A stretch of DNA of 30,530 nt from Penium margaritaceum (GCA_023375785.1 SZWC01015076.1:18684-49213), one strand, 5' to 3'. Shown: positions 9,481-20,010, counted from the first letter of the stretch. Program-made: numbers and translations. The notes: generated from the sequence alone by a model not told the origin.

Positions 9481-11040
9481 CCGACCATGTACTAGAAATA
9501 GGAAGCCAGTAAACATCTGTTTTCCTCAATAAAATATAAACAAAACATTCCAATACGTCTCATTTAAGCTTTTCAATCTGAAAACTCATAAAACACCATT
9601 TTTGTGCATTCAATTTGTACTTGGGTACCATGATTCTCCAAGTTTATGTTTTTTTTCTTTTTGTAATTTCTCTTTGAACGTCAAGATTTTGACAACACAG
9701 GTCATGCCAAGAGAAAAGTGCGATGTGAATTCTTTGGCAGCCAAGTAGCCACTATCTTCAGTTTTCCAGCCTCAGTCATAGTAGTCCTGACATACGTCCG
9801 GGAAACCTAGGGACCATGCAACAAATTTGATTTCCGAGGAACTCAAGTTTGAAACTACATCGGTGATGCCTATGCGATTTTGAGTTCCCAATAACACTAT
9901 TGAGGTCATCATTGCCAACTTCGGACAAGGTGGAACATCCCTCCTTCAATTGCATTTCTGATGTACATCGGGAAGCATAGTTAGAACTACAATATGGGGC
10001 ATGATACCGTGTTTTTCTTCGAGGAAGTGTTGCTTGTTGGCACGTCCCATTCATGGCTGCTAAACACATCGACACGCTAAAATAAAGCCTCGCATGTTAA
10101 AAGAAAGTCAAAACCATGCAGTAGGAAAGCCGCCCAGCATCTTATCAATGTTTTATAATAGTTGTACATGTGACAACAACATAGAGCGTACATTGTGAAT
10201 GTATGGTTGAAAATTCAAGACAACATCGTCATTCCAAGACGTGGATGTCAATGGCACATGTGCAGCTATGCAAGGTAGAAATGAATTTGAAAGGATGGGA
10301 ACATGGAAAAGGCCAATATTTGGCAAATTTCTAGCAACGGACATGCTCGCGCTTGTTGGAACTTGGTTTGCTGTCCATTTTACTCCGTGACATGCTACAA
10401 ACCAGGGGCAAAAGCGGGTACCATGCACGTGAATAGAATTTTTATAACACAATGGACAGGAGGAAAATGCAAAGCAAGCATCGTTCTTAAGGTAGGACAC
10501 AAAAACAAACGCTGTTTTCCGTATGTTTGTAGAAGTTTCCTCCTTCAAGAGATTTCTTGAACATGATGCCCCTTTCCCAAACAAGCACATAAGATTGGCC
10601 TCTATGCAAAGTAGCACGTAGAAATGGCTCTATAGAAAAATGGGCTCCCTCTAAATAGCATGCAAACATGCCATACCATCCACCCGATTTTGTAATTCAC
10701 CTTTGGCACGTCCAGTTTTTGGGCATGATAACCCTTCTACCCAATCTGCGAGGGGATTAGTGACGCCCTACACAGCGAACAAACAATATTTACGCCATTC
10801 CCAGTGACTTAAAAATAGGATTATCCTGCCCACTTGCTTCACCATGCCCGATACACAACATGTGCCGCTGATCGAGCAAAGCAAGGTGGGGCATGTCGAC
10901 CCCCTCACGATTCTCGCTTCCACACAATAATCGTGATTGAGCAATGAGCTCTTTTTTTCTTTCTCAACACGCAAACCTCCTAGTTTGATTTAGCACCCTG
11001 GTAACGCGCAGTCCAGCATGTTCCCTTTCAACGCATGGGG
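9481..11040. other. AT-rich stretch, no recognised gene
   Basis: No element domain is seen. The longest open frame is on the minus strand at 10153-10617 (154 residues, Cys-rich, with no known motif), and it overlaps an unrelated plus-strand frame at 10303-10560. Neither has support as a gene. Scattered short similar phrases (accatgca, ggcacgtcc) suggest an old, much diverged repeat that I cannot delimit. Confidence 0.35.
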
Positions 11041-11670
11041 AGTCTCGGACCCCCCATGCATACCACATGCTAACCCCCAATAAAACATTCACAAATCCCT
11101 GGGATGAGAGGTTTGTGAATGTCACGTACCAAACATACATAGGTCCCTCATGTTTCCGAGTGGGCATTTATGTCAATACACGAATATCCCAGCACGTGAA
11201 AAAACTTCAATTTTCACCCCGATGGTCGAGGGTAATTTGGCCAGCTACCCTCGTCCTCCAGCGAACCTTCTTGCACTTTCTGAAAATTTTGACCATGACC
11301 ACTTTCGAGAATCGACGATGGAAGTGTTACAAACTTTTGTTTGACTTATTGACGCTTCAAGAAACATCAAGATTTATACAGATGCATCTCGCATCTTCGC
11401 CGTTGATCTCCGAAGCCCCCGAGTCCACCGATTCCTCGGTGGAGCTTCTCGATCCGACCACTCACGACACAAATCCACACGCATCGTTCGACGATCGACC
11501 CAACGACCCCGACTATGTCTCATTTGTAACTTGACAATTATATACATGAGTTCAATCATTTTTACACATGTCATCAAAGCACACTTACCGCTCAAGTTTC
11601 CCGAATTCTCAAGCGTGTTCTGCCTTGCAACTTCTACTTTTTCACCATCTACGCTCCATTCGGCATAACA
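11041..11670 (+). repeat. 5' LTR of gypsy element G2 (right end defined)
   Basis: The right end is well marked: ...CGGCATAACA ends at 11670, followed by one base and a primer-binding site, which is the standard LTR/PBS arrangement. The last 50-odd bases match 26781-26830 closely, showing it is a repeated end. The left end is not established; 11041 is only a guess from where sequence character changes. Inverted repeats lie at 11085-11122 and 11424-11443. No TATA box can be called with confidence. Confidence 0.5.
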
Positions 11671-11672
11671 CT

Positions 11673-11684
11673 TAGTATCATAGC
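11673..11684 (+). promoter_or_regulatory. Primer-binding site of gypsy element G2
   Basis: TAGTATCATAGC matches 10 of 12 bases of the usual plant site TGGTATCAGAGC, which pairs with the 3' end of initiator Met tRNA and primes minus-strand cDNA synthesis. It starts two bases after the LTR end. Confidence 0.65.
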
Positions 11685-11816
11685 GCAGTAGTGCTGGAGA
11701 GGCATCCGACTACTTTACCCATCCCGAGGACTACCTCGCACAAGTAGTTTGTGCATCTTGCACATCAAGACTTCTCAGACTTCACAACTATGACTTGAAC
11801 CAAGCGAGCGCACCTG

Positions 11817-12679
11817 ATGACTAGTAGCGGGTCTTCAGCGATGACTCCGGCAGTGGAGGAGAAAAACGTGCCTATGCACGTGAACCTTGAAGCGGCAACA
11901 AACGCTGGCGTGGCAAGCTATGTGGCAGTCCGATCAACCACTACGGCTATGATGAACAACCTGGTCACGGATCTAACGACAGCCTCAAAGTCTACAGATG
12001 GAATGACAGTTGGCACTGGACGATAGGCGCGGATCAATGAGGAATTGGCAAACCGTATCTCCGTGCTCAAGGGGATCAACAACCACCTACTCCAAAAACT
12101 CAACATCGTGATGGAGGCTCTTCACAATACAAGCGCATGAGAGATGGTGCTCGTCGAGAGAAACATTCCACTCGCGAGCGAACCCAAAATCCGTCCGGCA
12201 CCACCAGAGCCGGATTGGTGATCTAACTTAAAGGCCATCAAACATTAGCACGAGAATGGCAGGGCCTCGTCGATGGCCAACGATGCCCGTCAGGCGTTCT
12301 ACTTGTGGAGCAAATCAACCCACAATGGCAAGACGTGTTCATGCCACCAACCGACTAGAACAATTTATTGCGCCCATTACTCATACGATTTAGATGACTG
12401 AATGAGAAGTCCGAACCTCGGTACAAGCTCTAACGTCTCCGTCAGTAGTCTAGTGTGGCAAAGCACACGTGGAGATCCCAAAAGATCATCACTGGTACAG
12501 GAATCGCACTTGATGAAGTCTGTTTTGACTACAAAAATGGCCTCAAACAAGACATTTGGCGAGCGATTGCCATCTTTGGCATCCAAAACGACTTACTATG
12601 GATGATTAGAGCAGTAGAAAGAATCAACAGTGCTGATTACAATGCTTGGATCTAGGAGTCCTACAGTTGGTGACCTCCC
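11817..12679 (+). pseudogene. Gypsy element G2 gag, 5' part, split by the copia insertion
   Basis: The reading starts near ATG 11817 (MTSSGSSAMTPAVEEKN), about 130 bp after the primer-binding site, as expected for gag. After stops and frame changes it reaches LDEVCFDYKNGLKQDIWRAI and MIRAVERINSADYNAWI (frame open at 12455-12655). This resembles the end of a retrotransposon gag domain, where a GLKxDIR motif is followed by helices. The copia element then interrupts it at 12680, and the remainder resumes at 18385. It is dead both by stops and by the 5.7-kb insertion. Confidence 0.6.
12675..12679. other. Target-site duplication of the copia element, left copy
   Basis: CTCCC directly abuts the left LTR and is repeated exactly at 18385-18389 beside the right LTR. 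A 5-bp duplication is standard for Ty1/copia integration. Confidence 0.9.
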
Positions 12680-13404
12680 TGTTGGCTCTAGTGGGTGTGG
12701 AGGCACCCTCAAGGATGCCTAGCTCTCACTGATGCATGCTACTAGTGTTTTGAGCAGCCAATGTACACCAATGGTGAAGAGTGTGGAGCACAAGGATCAC
12801 GGATATGAGTGGGCAGAACACGTTGCATTCAGTAGAACTGAATCGAAACAAGTTTTTGTTACTTAGCATAGTGAAATTACATCAGATCCTTATATCCTGT
12901 GATATAATCTTTCCGACTCATCTAAGCACGCCCAAATCAGAGCAGTAGAGCCCTTGCTACGGTCGTCGAAGTAACCCTTGGTGGAGCTGCCCACCTTGCC
13001 TTGCACGCTAGGCAACGGAAGACGCTTCGACGATGACCCGTCGAAGCGCCTTTCCTCGCCCAGAAGTCAATGAGAAGTTCACCCTGGTGAAGGAGCTCCT
13101 TATGGTTACCTCATTCATGCCCTTGGTGCATTTGGAGCCCATTGGAGACGAACTCGGATCACTGGCGGTGGATTATCCCGCCACCCATGGCGGGTACCAG
13201 ATTCCACCCGCCCAACACCCGATTTTCGGGCTAGGCTAACTTTCTGAATAATCACTCAAATCAAGCGATTCAAAGCTCGATCCTACATGGAAAAATCCAA
13301 GAAATCCAAATCTAAAGTTAGATTAGGTGTTCGACCACTCCTCAGTGCTGGAACCAGGGAGTACGATCAACGGCACTCATGGCAAGGGACACACCATGTC
13401 AACA
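12680..13404 (-). repeat. 3' LTR of the copia element
   Basis: On the element strand it starts TGTTGACATGG and ends GAGCCAACA. It aligns without gaps to 17660-18384. Roughly 28 transitions and 13 transversions separate the two by my count. A GATATAAGG on the element strand, at about 12889-12897, is a possible TATA-like core but is unproven. Confidence 0.95.
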
Positions 13405-13415
13405 ATCTCCCCCTT
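13405..13415 (-). promoter_or_regulatory. Polypurine tract of the copia element
   Basis: The element strand reads AAGGGGGAGAT immediately before the LTR's TGTTG. This is the classic plant copia purine tract, which resists RNase H and primes plus-strand DNA synthesis. Confidence 0.9.
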
Positions 13416-13457
13416 GCACCGCAGCCTTGATGCCTTGTCCTTGGAACCTGTAGCATT

Positions 13458-14261
13458 TCAAACCTCACAGCGCAGACCAAGCTCCATGCAGCTTGCGTCG
13501 TGCCTGTCCTTGGACTGTGCCTTGGTCATGGCATCGATGAGCATTCGCTTAGTGCCACAATGCACGATAGCTGCATCTCCCTTCGCCACCAAGTCCCGCG
13601 TATAGTGATGACGGATCTCGATGTGCTTGGTCCTCCTATGCAGCACTGGGTTCTGGGTGAGGTTGATGGCACTCATTTTGTCAACGTTGAATGCCGTCAG
13701 CTTCCTTTGCGGCACGCCAATCTCCTTTCGTAGCCGCCGTAGCCACACCGCCTCCTTTGCGGCTTCCGTGAGCGCGATGTACTCCGCTTCAGTGCTGGAC
13801 TGTACCACGCAGTCCTGCTTCCTGCTTGTCCATGAAACTGCTACACCACCAAGCACAAACACGTACCCCGACGTTGATTTTCTGCCATCCACATCACCAG
13901 CCCAGCCGGCATCAGAGTAGCCGACGAACTCGAGGGAGTCGTCGCGTGCTCCCCCTCCAAACACAAGTCGAGACTGTTTTGTTGCCTTGAGATAGCAGAG
14001 GATCCGCTTCAGCGCTTGCCAATGCAACGGCTCGGGGTCAGCGACGTAGCAACTCACTTGGCCCTCCGCGAAGGCCAGGTCGGGCCGCGTCGCCACCATG
14101 GCATACATGATGCTCCCCACTGCAGACTGGTAAGGCGTCCCTGTCATCTCCTCCTTCTCCTCGTCTGTGCTCGGATCCATGCTCGAGCTCAGCTCACATG
14201 TGGTGGTCATGGGTGTGCCGATGGGATTGCACTCCTCCATGTTGAAGCGGCGGAGCACCTC
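13458..14261 (-). pseudogene. Copia pol: end of RT and RNase H domain
   Basis: The open stretch of 266 residues starts MLRRFNMEECNPIGTP, the standard tail of copia RT, and includes GSIMYAMVATRPDLAF (residues 49-64). The RNase H domain follows, with GYSDAGWAGD (Asp about 116), RKSTSGYVF, SSTEAEYIAL (Glu about 157), NVDKMSAINL (Asp about 193) and HRRTKHIEIRHHYTRD. The first conserved acidic residues are all present. It would degrade the RNA template during reverse transcription. Two stops, TAA at 14268-14270 and TGA at 14262-14264, separate it from RT where the family reads QAKYIRDVL, so it cannot be made as part of the polyprotein. The coding part ends 53 bp before the LTR. Confidence 0.92.
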
Positions 14262-14267
14262 TCATAC

Positions 14268-15130
14268 TTACTTTGCCTGTCTCATCTCAATCGTGTGTCC
14301 CTTGCAGTCCCTCTTGATGGCGACGCTGAGGTAGTACTCGAGCTCGCCCATGGCGGTCATTTTGAACCGACCGCCAAATTTCCGCTTCAGGTTCACCAAT
14401 TCCTCCATGTCCGATAACACGAGAATGAGATCATCCACATAAAGAACCACGATTTGGTGCAATCCTGGCTGCTTTTGCACGTACACGCTCTGATTCGCTT
14501 GGCAGCGCTTGAAGCCAAGCTCAGGCATGAAGCCGTCCATTTTCAGGTACCACATGAGTGGCGCTTGCTTCAGCCCATAAAGCGCCTTGCGAAGCCGGTA
14601 CACCTTCCCCAGCGGTGCGTCCACCCCCTCTGGCACCTCCATGAGGACCTCCTTGTCCAGGTTGCCGTTGAGGAACGCGGTTTTCACGTCTATTTGGTGG
14701 ACTTCATAGTCGCGCGCCGCCGCCACCGAGAGGATGGAGCGGATGGAGGCGAACTTCACCACCAGTGCAAAGGTTTCTTCATAGTGTTCACCCCTCCGCT
14801 GGGCGTACCCCTTCACGACCAGCCGCGCCTTGTACCGCTCTACCTTCCCCTCCTTGGTGAGCTTCTTCTTGAAGATCCACTTGGAGCCAATAATTTTTTG
14901 TGCCCTCTGGCCTCTCAGTCAGCTGCCAAGTGTCGTTCTCTTCATGGGAGGCGATTTCAAATTTTATAGCTCCCTTCCACTCAGCCCCATCCTTCCACTA
15001 CAATGTCTCCTTGATGGTCTTGGGCTCCTCTTGTGCAAAGAATGCTCGATCGAGCTTAGTCCAGATGCCCTTTGCGGCATCGTACCTCTTTGTCATCCTC
15101 CTTGCGCGTTCGCTTCTCCGGGGATGCTTC
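14268..15130 (-). pseudogene. Copia pol: reverse transcriptase domain
   Basis: The open part (14816-14268) carries DVKTAFLNGNL with the first catalytic Asp, YGLKQAPLMWY, and the YVDD active-site box (residues 126-129 of this stretch). Upstream in the same frame is KARLVVKGYAQ, and earlier GSKWIFKKKL. Farther upstream the frame changes at about 14895-14905, where one extra base seems present, linking HEENDTWQLTE to GSKW. TAG at 14998-15000 interrupts TLxWKDGAEW. The normal N-terminal part KRYDAAKGIWTKL is still readable at about 15045-15085. RT copies element RNA into cDNA in virus-like particles. Catalytic residues survive but the frame is lost. Confidence 0.93.
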
Positions 15131-15159
15131 TGTTGAGGCTGCTGCTGCTGCTGCCATTG

Positions 15160-16400
15160 CTACTGCTGCTGCTGCCCTCTCGCAATGCCACTCGCACCGC
15201 TGGCCTGTCCCCCCTCTCTCGGAGACCGTGGAGATATGGGCTCACTCTCCACCTCTTCGTTCAGCTCCACTGCTGCCGGCGCTTTGGACTCATTGTCCAA
15301 CTCAGCTGAATGCAAATCAGTCGCTCCCACATCGCCCGGATGGTTCTTGCCTGGTGGAGCCGATGGGACGTCACCCTCTTTTGCGTCCTCTTGTGTCTCC
15401 CCCTCGAGGAGTGGCAACCACTCCCCCCACTTGGAGAGACCCACGTCCTTGTCCATCCAACGGCTGTCCTCGTTGAACGTGGAATCGTGACTCTTCACGC
15501 TCTGCTGTCTCCGCATGTCAAAGAGCTGGTACGCCTTGCTCCCGCTCTCGTACCTGACGAAGATGCACTGATGAGTCCGCGGGTCCAGCTTGCCCCGCCC
15601 CTCCTGTGCCTGCACAACAGCATGTGCAACACATCCAAACGTATGGAGGTGAGCCACAGTTGGCTCCACACTTCTTGTGGCGTCTTCCACACCTTGGACT
15701 CCACGTCTTTTAGCGGCTTCGTAGGCGTCAAGTTCATGATGTACGCCGTTGTCCGTGCCGCCTCGCCCCAGTACCGTTGCGTGAGGCCGGCATCGCTCAA
15801 CATGGACCGGACCATGTTGAGGATGGTGTGGTTCGTCCTCTCGGCAATGCCATTCTGCTGCGAAGAGTGTGGCGTAGTTTTCTGCCACGCGATCCCCTTG
15901 CTCTTCATCCATGCCGAGCAGTCCTCGTACTCACCACCGTTGTTACTTCAGAACGCCTTCACCTTCAACTCCGTTTGCCGCTCCACAGCCGCCACGAACT
16001 CGTGCATGCACGACAAGATATTGCTCTTCCTCTTGATGATATAGAGATAGAGCTTGCGGTTGTGGTCGTCGATGAAGGTGACGAAGTAGTGTGCCCCACC
16101 GATGGAAGACTCGAATGGTCCACACACATCTGTGTGCACCACCTCCAACTCCGCCGATGCTCGCGTCCCTTTGCCATCAAACGGCTGCCACATCGCTTTG
16201 CCGAACACGGACGGCTCACACACAGCATCCTTGGCTGTGTCAAGGCCCTTGACCTCAAGACCCCGCACCACTACCTTCTTTACCATGTCTCTCACAGTTG
16301 AGGGAGAGATGCAACACAGGTGACGGTGCCATAGGTCCAGGTCTCCATTGTCCTTCTTCGCGAGGTGGGCAACGTCGGACCCCGCCCCGGCTGCCAAGGA
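15160..16400 (-). pseudogene. Copia pol: integrase domain
   Basis: Begins with the pre-integrase region (LWHRHLCCISPSTV, CEPSVFGK), where the usual HHCC zinc motif has lost its second His (now Cys) and last Cys (now Ser). The core has HTDVCGPF with the first Asp and FIDDHNRK. The second catalytic Asp of SDNGGEY is Asn here (SNNGGEY, codon 15942-15944), just after an in-frame TGA at 15948-15950. The Glu of NGIAERTNHTIL is present. A frameshift near 15660 separates EVWSQL from PTVAHLHTFGCVAHAVV, which continues to KLDPRTHQCIFVRYESGSKAY. The tail runs into Glu/Ala/Gln-rich linker sequence, with a CAG/GCA repeat at about 15134-15178. Integrase would insert the cDNA; this one would be inactive even if the frame were whole. 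Confidence 0.92.
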
Positions 16401-17592
16401 TCTTTGCACGTAGCAGGTACAAGTTGTCCTCTCGCTTTCTGCGTGCAATCACCTCGCCGTTCCCCTCCTTCCGGATGATGGCCTCCTTGTTGAAGAGCAC
16501 CTCGAGCCCCTTGTCGGTAAGGTGGCTCACTGACAGCAGAATTACCCCAAAGTTGGGCATGTGGAGCACGTCGTGAATTGTGCTCGTGACCACCTCCCCG
16601 TCCACATCCATCTCGATGCGAACGTTGCCTTCTCTGTCATCCAACTCTGTTGTGCTGTTGGCCACTGTCATGCACCATTCCGAGGTGCCATAGGTGATAA
16701 ATTCTGCCCGCTTGCATTGCGTGTGGCGGCCTGATCCGGAGTCAATCACGGTGACTCCCGGATCTGTCAAGTCGGTGGACTCCTTCGCCATCATTGTGCG
16801 GTCGTCCTTCTTTCCAGCTTTCTCCGGCTGGTCCGACTTCGTGTTGGGACAGTTACGTTCGTAGTGGCCTTCTTTGCCACACACGTAGCACTCCCCCTTC
16901 TTGTCACCTTTCTTGGTGCCCTGCTTGGCACCCTTCCCCTTCTTGCCTCCTCCTCCACCTTGAGGACGGACGACATAGGAAAAACTTGATGTTGTCCCAC
17001 TCTCTCTCCCACCACGATGCATCCATTCATTGCGGACGTACTCAGCCACCTTTGGGTACTTCAGCTCATCGGCGGACCAGTCGCCTACGACGGTGATCAT
17101 GGGACTCCAACTGTCCGCCAAGGCCAGGAGGATGATCATGGCTTGCAGCTGAGGGTCGACCTTCCACCCAGTGGCTACGCACTCGGCAGCCAAGGACTCA
17201 ATCTGCTGCAGGATCGCCATGATGTCGTCGCCTTCGTTGGTTCGGAGGGTGATGAGCCTCTTGAAGACAAAGAGATGGTTAGCAAGGTTGGTAGGCTGGT
17301 AGATGGTGCAGAGATTCTTCCAGGTATCTGCGGCCTCCATGCATCCTTGAATGAGGGAGTGCTGCGTTGGAGCAAGCGCATAATCCAACAAAGCAAGCAC
17401 CTTCTTGTTGCGCTTCTTGTACGCTTCCACTTCCTCCGGCATCGTGGTATCCGGAGGGGCCGTTTCTTTACTGTTGACCAGCTCAAGCAGGCCGTTGTCA
17501 TCGAGGAAGACCTCAAACTCCCACCTCCACAAGTGGAAGCCAAGTCCATCAAGCTTCGAGACGCCGATGATCTCTTGCTCGGTCGGTGCCAT
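16385..17592 (-). pseudogene. Copia gag and protease
   Basis: The ATG at 17592 starts 67 bp after the 5' LTR. Residues 1-200 form the copia-type gag (KLDGLGFHLWRWEFEVFL, then YALAPTQHSLIQ and WKNLCTIYQ). A Lys/Gly-rich linker precedes a perfect CCHC zinc knuckle, CYVCGKEGHYERNC (residues 235-248). The protease follows with its active-site triad TVIDSGSGRHT (284-286), and HDVLHMPNFGVILLSVSHL and DNLYLLRAK match the region before integrase. Gag and protease are therefore intact over about 400 residues. The shift into the integrase frame comes near 16385-16400, after KILGSRGG, so only a Gag-protease product is possible. That is the part of a copia element most often kept expressible. Confidence 0.93.
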
Positions 17593-17643
17593 GGCGCGCG
17601 GCTGTAGCGTGAACGTTATAGAGCTAGGGTCCTTCTAGGCACA

Positions 17644-17657
17644 TGGGCCCATGACCC
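17644..17657 (-). promoter_or_regulatory. Copia primer-binding site matching tRNA-iMet anticodon arm
   Basis: Two bases inside the 5' LTR, the element strand reads GGGTCATGGGCCCA. Its complement, TGGGCCCATGACCC, equals the anticodon stem-loop of plant initiator Met tRNA as I recall it (TGGGCCCATAACCC) at 13 of 14 positions, with CAT as anticodon. It does not match the tRNA 3' end used by most plant elements. Drosophila copia and yeast Ty5 prime from a tRNA-iMet half cut in this loop, so I infer the same here. Confidence 0.7.
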
Positions 17658-17659
17658 TT

Positions 17660-18384
17660 TGTTGGCTCTAGTGGGTGTGGAGGCACCCTCAAGGATGCCT
17701 AGCTCTCACTGATGCATGCTACCAGTGTTTTGAGCAGCCAATGTACACCAATGGTGAAGAGTGTGGAGCACAAGGATCACGGATGTGAGTGGACAGAACA
17801 CGTCGCATTCAGTAGAACTGAATCGAAACAAGTTTTTGTTACTTAGCATAGTGAAATTACATCAGATCCTTATATCCTGTGATCTAATCTTTCCAAATCA
17901 TCTAAGCACACCCAAATCGGAGCAGTAGAGCCCTTGCTACGGTTGTCAAAGTAACCCTTGGTAGAGCCGCCCACCTTGCCTTGCACGCTAGGCAACGGGA
18001 GGCGCTTCGACGAGGACCCGTTGAAGCGCCTTTCCTCGTCCAGAAGTCAATGAGAAGTTCACCCTGGTCAAGGAGCTCCTTATGAATACCTCATTCATGC
18101 CCTTGGTACATTTAGAGCCCATTGGAGACGAACTCAGATCACTGGCGGTGGATTATCCCGCCACCCATGGCGGGTACCAGATTCCACCCGTCCAACACCC
18201 GATTTTCGGGCTAAGCCAACTTTCTGAATACTCACTCAAATCGAGGGATTAAAAGCTTGATCCTACATGGAAAACTCCAAGTAATCCAAATCTAAAGTCA
18301 GATCAGGTGTTCAACCACTCCGCAGTGGTCGAACCAGGGAGTACGATCAACGGCACTCATGGCAAGGGGCACACCATGTCAACA
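17660..18384 (-). repeat. 5' LTR of the copia element
   Basis: Gap-free partner of 12680-13404. It lies upstream of gag on the minus strand and would carry the promoter. The terminal short inverted ends are TGTTG and CAACA. It is flanked on the right by the second CTCCC duplication. Confidence 0.95.
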
Positions 18385-18389
18385 CTCCC
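18385..18389. other. Target-site duplication of the copia element, right copy
   Basis: CTCCC, identical to 12675-12679. Confidence 0.9.
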
Positions 18390-18900
18390 AACATGAGTTA
18401 TCGTGGGGAAAACAAAAGGTCAGTTGGGGGACACCTCGACTCCAATGGAAGTGGATGCCGCCATCAAGAGAGACATGCAAACCTGATAAAACTACGGAAA
18501 AGTCAGGCACATCGCTCAGAATTGCCAAAGCAAGAAGTAGGCCAAAAAGGGGGAGGAAGTAATGGAAAACGAGTCAGGAACGAAAAAATGCAGAAGTGAA
18601 AGGCGCGACCCTTGTTCATGAGGAGCCACCCGCACCAAACGATCACCCTATAACGACCTACAATGCACAGAGGGTTTATGAGATTGCAAAGTCTGTCTAG
18701 GGATACGAGGACGAACAACCGGTGATACCACTAAAAGTACAACCCCAGGATTGCAAGAGTTGTAGATTGGTACCAGCACTGTTGGATGGAGGAGCTTCTC
18801 ACGGTTTTGTAAGTAATGAAATGGTTTGTAAAATGAGTTTTTAGACCAAACTACGGGTGCTTGAAGGAGAAACCGTTGATGGAAGATACTCCAAGAACCA
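18385..18900 (+). pseudogene. Gypsy element G2: end of gag, zinc knuckle and protease
   Basis: It resumes the gag cut by the copia element. One frame reads STPMEVDAAIKRDMQT, then two stops, then NYGKVRHIAQNC. This is a CCHC knuckle at 18484-18525 in which the first Cys codon and the next Tyr codon have become TGA TAA, the second Cys is Tyr, and a Gly is Arg. Downstream in another frame, LVPALLDGGASHGFVSNEM is the aspartic protease active site (catalytic Asp codon 18785-18787, with Gly in place of the usual Ser or Thr). Protease would process Gag-Pol. Both domains are inactive. Confidence 0.75.
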
Positions 18901-19289
18901 CTATGACTCTAAGTGGGGGATCTGCGGGATGTGACGGTGTTGAGGTCATGTCCAAGTAGTGACCACAAAACCATTCTCAGACAAGAATTCCTGTACCAAC
19001 ACGTTTTGAAGGTTGACTAGAACGGTGGCAACATATACGTGGAAATCGACGATGCCAAGCAACAACTTCCGCACATAGGGCGGAAGATAACAGCGGAAGT
19101 TGTAGAGGTGGAAGCAGCAGATGAATCTATGGTGACCAAGAAGTGACACCCTGTGCAGCCGATACCACTCAACATGGCCAAGCATCACATCCGGCAAGGA
19201 GCACATGCATGGCTCGTACATCTAGAGCCAGTGGAGCAAGTGGAAGTGGTAGCAGCTGACTCATCAGCCTCATCGACTGCATTGGGATC

Positions 19290-20010
19290 AACAAAGTTCA
19301 CAATGATTCTTGAGGAGTTCGCACTCATCATCCGAGATTTTGTGGGTGTCTTCCCCGACGAACTCCCAAAACCTCTACCACCTCAACACACCATCGACCG
19401 TCGCATTGAGCTAACAATGGGTAGCCAACCCACAGATTGAGGGGACTATCACACGAGCAATCACGAGCTAACCAAGCTGAAAAAACAGCTCGACGAGATA
19501 CTCTGTCAAGAATTCATCCGCCCATCCATGTCACCATACGCCACACTAGTACTGTTTGTGAAAATAAAACTGGCGAAATACAATGTGTGTGGACTACCAT
19601 GCATTGAACAATGCTACCATGAGGAGCCGCTACCCTCTTCCCCGAGTCGACAATCTTTTGGACCAACTCCGAGGGACTCAAATTTTCAACAGAATGGATC
19701 TGCACAGGGGTCATAATTATAATCGTGTGGCAGACACAAACATTGAGAAGACGACGTTCTGAACATGCTACGGGCATTTCAAGTTCACGGTTATGGAGTT
19801 TGGACTTACGAATGCCCTGGCAAAGTTTATGGCGATGATGAAGAAACTTTTATGCCCATACCTTGACGATTTTGTCGTGGTGTAGCTGGACAACATCCTG
19901 GTGTACAACCGCATCCCGGAGGAGTCCGATGGACATCTCCAAAAAGTTTTCAAAGTCTTACAAAGAGAGAATTTTTCAGGAAACTCTTGAAGTGCGACTT
20001 TGGTTGTCGT
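19290..20010 (+). pseudogene. Gypsy element G2 reverse transcriptase
   Basis: Starts with the conserved linker FVGVFPDELPKPLPP and IDRRIELTMGSQP (family: VFPDDLPxxLPP...IxLxPGxxP). ELTKLKKQLDEILCQEFIRPSMSPYA follows, then remnants of the palm with many changes. Near 19750 it reads [23 protein letters not shown] and [10 protein letters not shown]. The catalytic YLDD box is *LDN (19883-19894): the Tyr codon is TAG and the last Asp is Asn. HLQKVFKVLQRENF closes the domain. Several frame changes occur. The protein would have been the cDNA-synthesising enzyme of a Ty3/gypsy element. Confidence 0.85.

Larger units (their letters stand above)
12680..18384 (-). mobile_element. Ty1/copia LTR retrotransposon, structurally complete, coding dead
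   Basis: This 5705-bp element on the minus strand has TG...CA ends, two 725-bp LTRs, a primer-binding site next to the right LTR, gag, protease, integrase, reverse transcriptase and RNase H in the Ty1/copia order, and a purine tract next to the left LTR. A 5-bp CTCCC duplication flanks it. It sits inside the gag of gypsy element G2, and removing it with one duplication copy rejoins the host reading (GACCTCCC then AACATGAG). By hand alignment the LTRs differ at about 41 of 725 positions (near 94.3 percent identity) with no gaps, so the insertion is not recent. Several frameshifts and stops prevent self-mobilisation, but the cis elements look fairly intact. Confidence 0.95.

Noticed and set aside
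10153..10617. Minus-strand 154-residue Cys-rich frame as a gene
   Set aside because: No known motif, a competing plus-strand frame overlaps it, and no start context or neighbour supports it.
17640..17660. A tRNA gene fragment inserted beside the LTR
   Set aside because: Only about 14 bases match and the place is exactly where a primer-binding site belongs.
12680..18384. An autonomous, currently active copia element
   Set aside because: At least three frameshifts, four stops and an integrase catalytic substitution; LTRs differ by about 5.7 percent.
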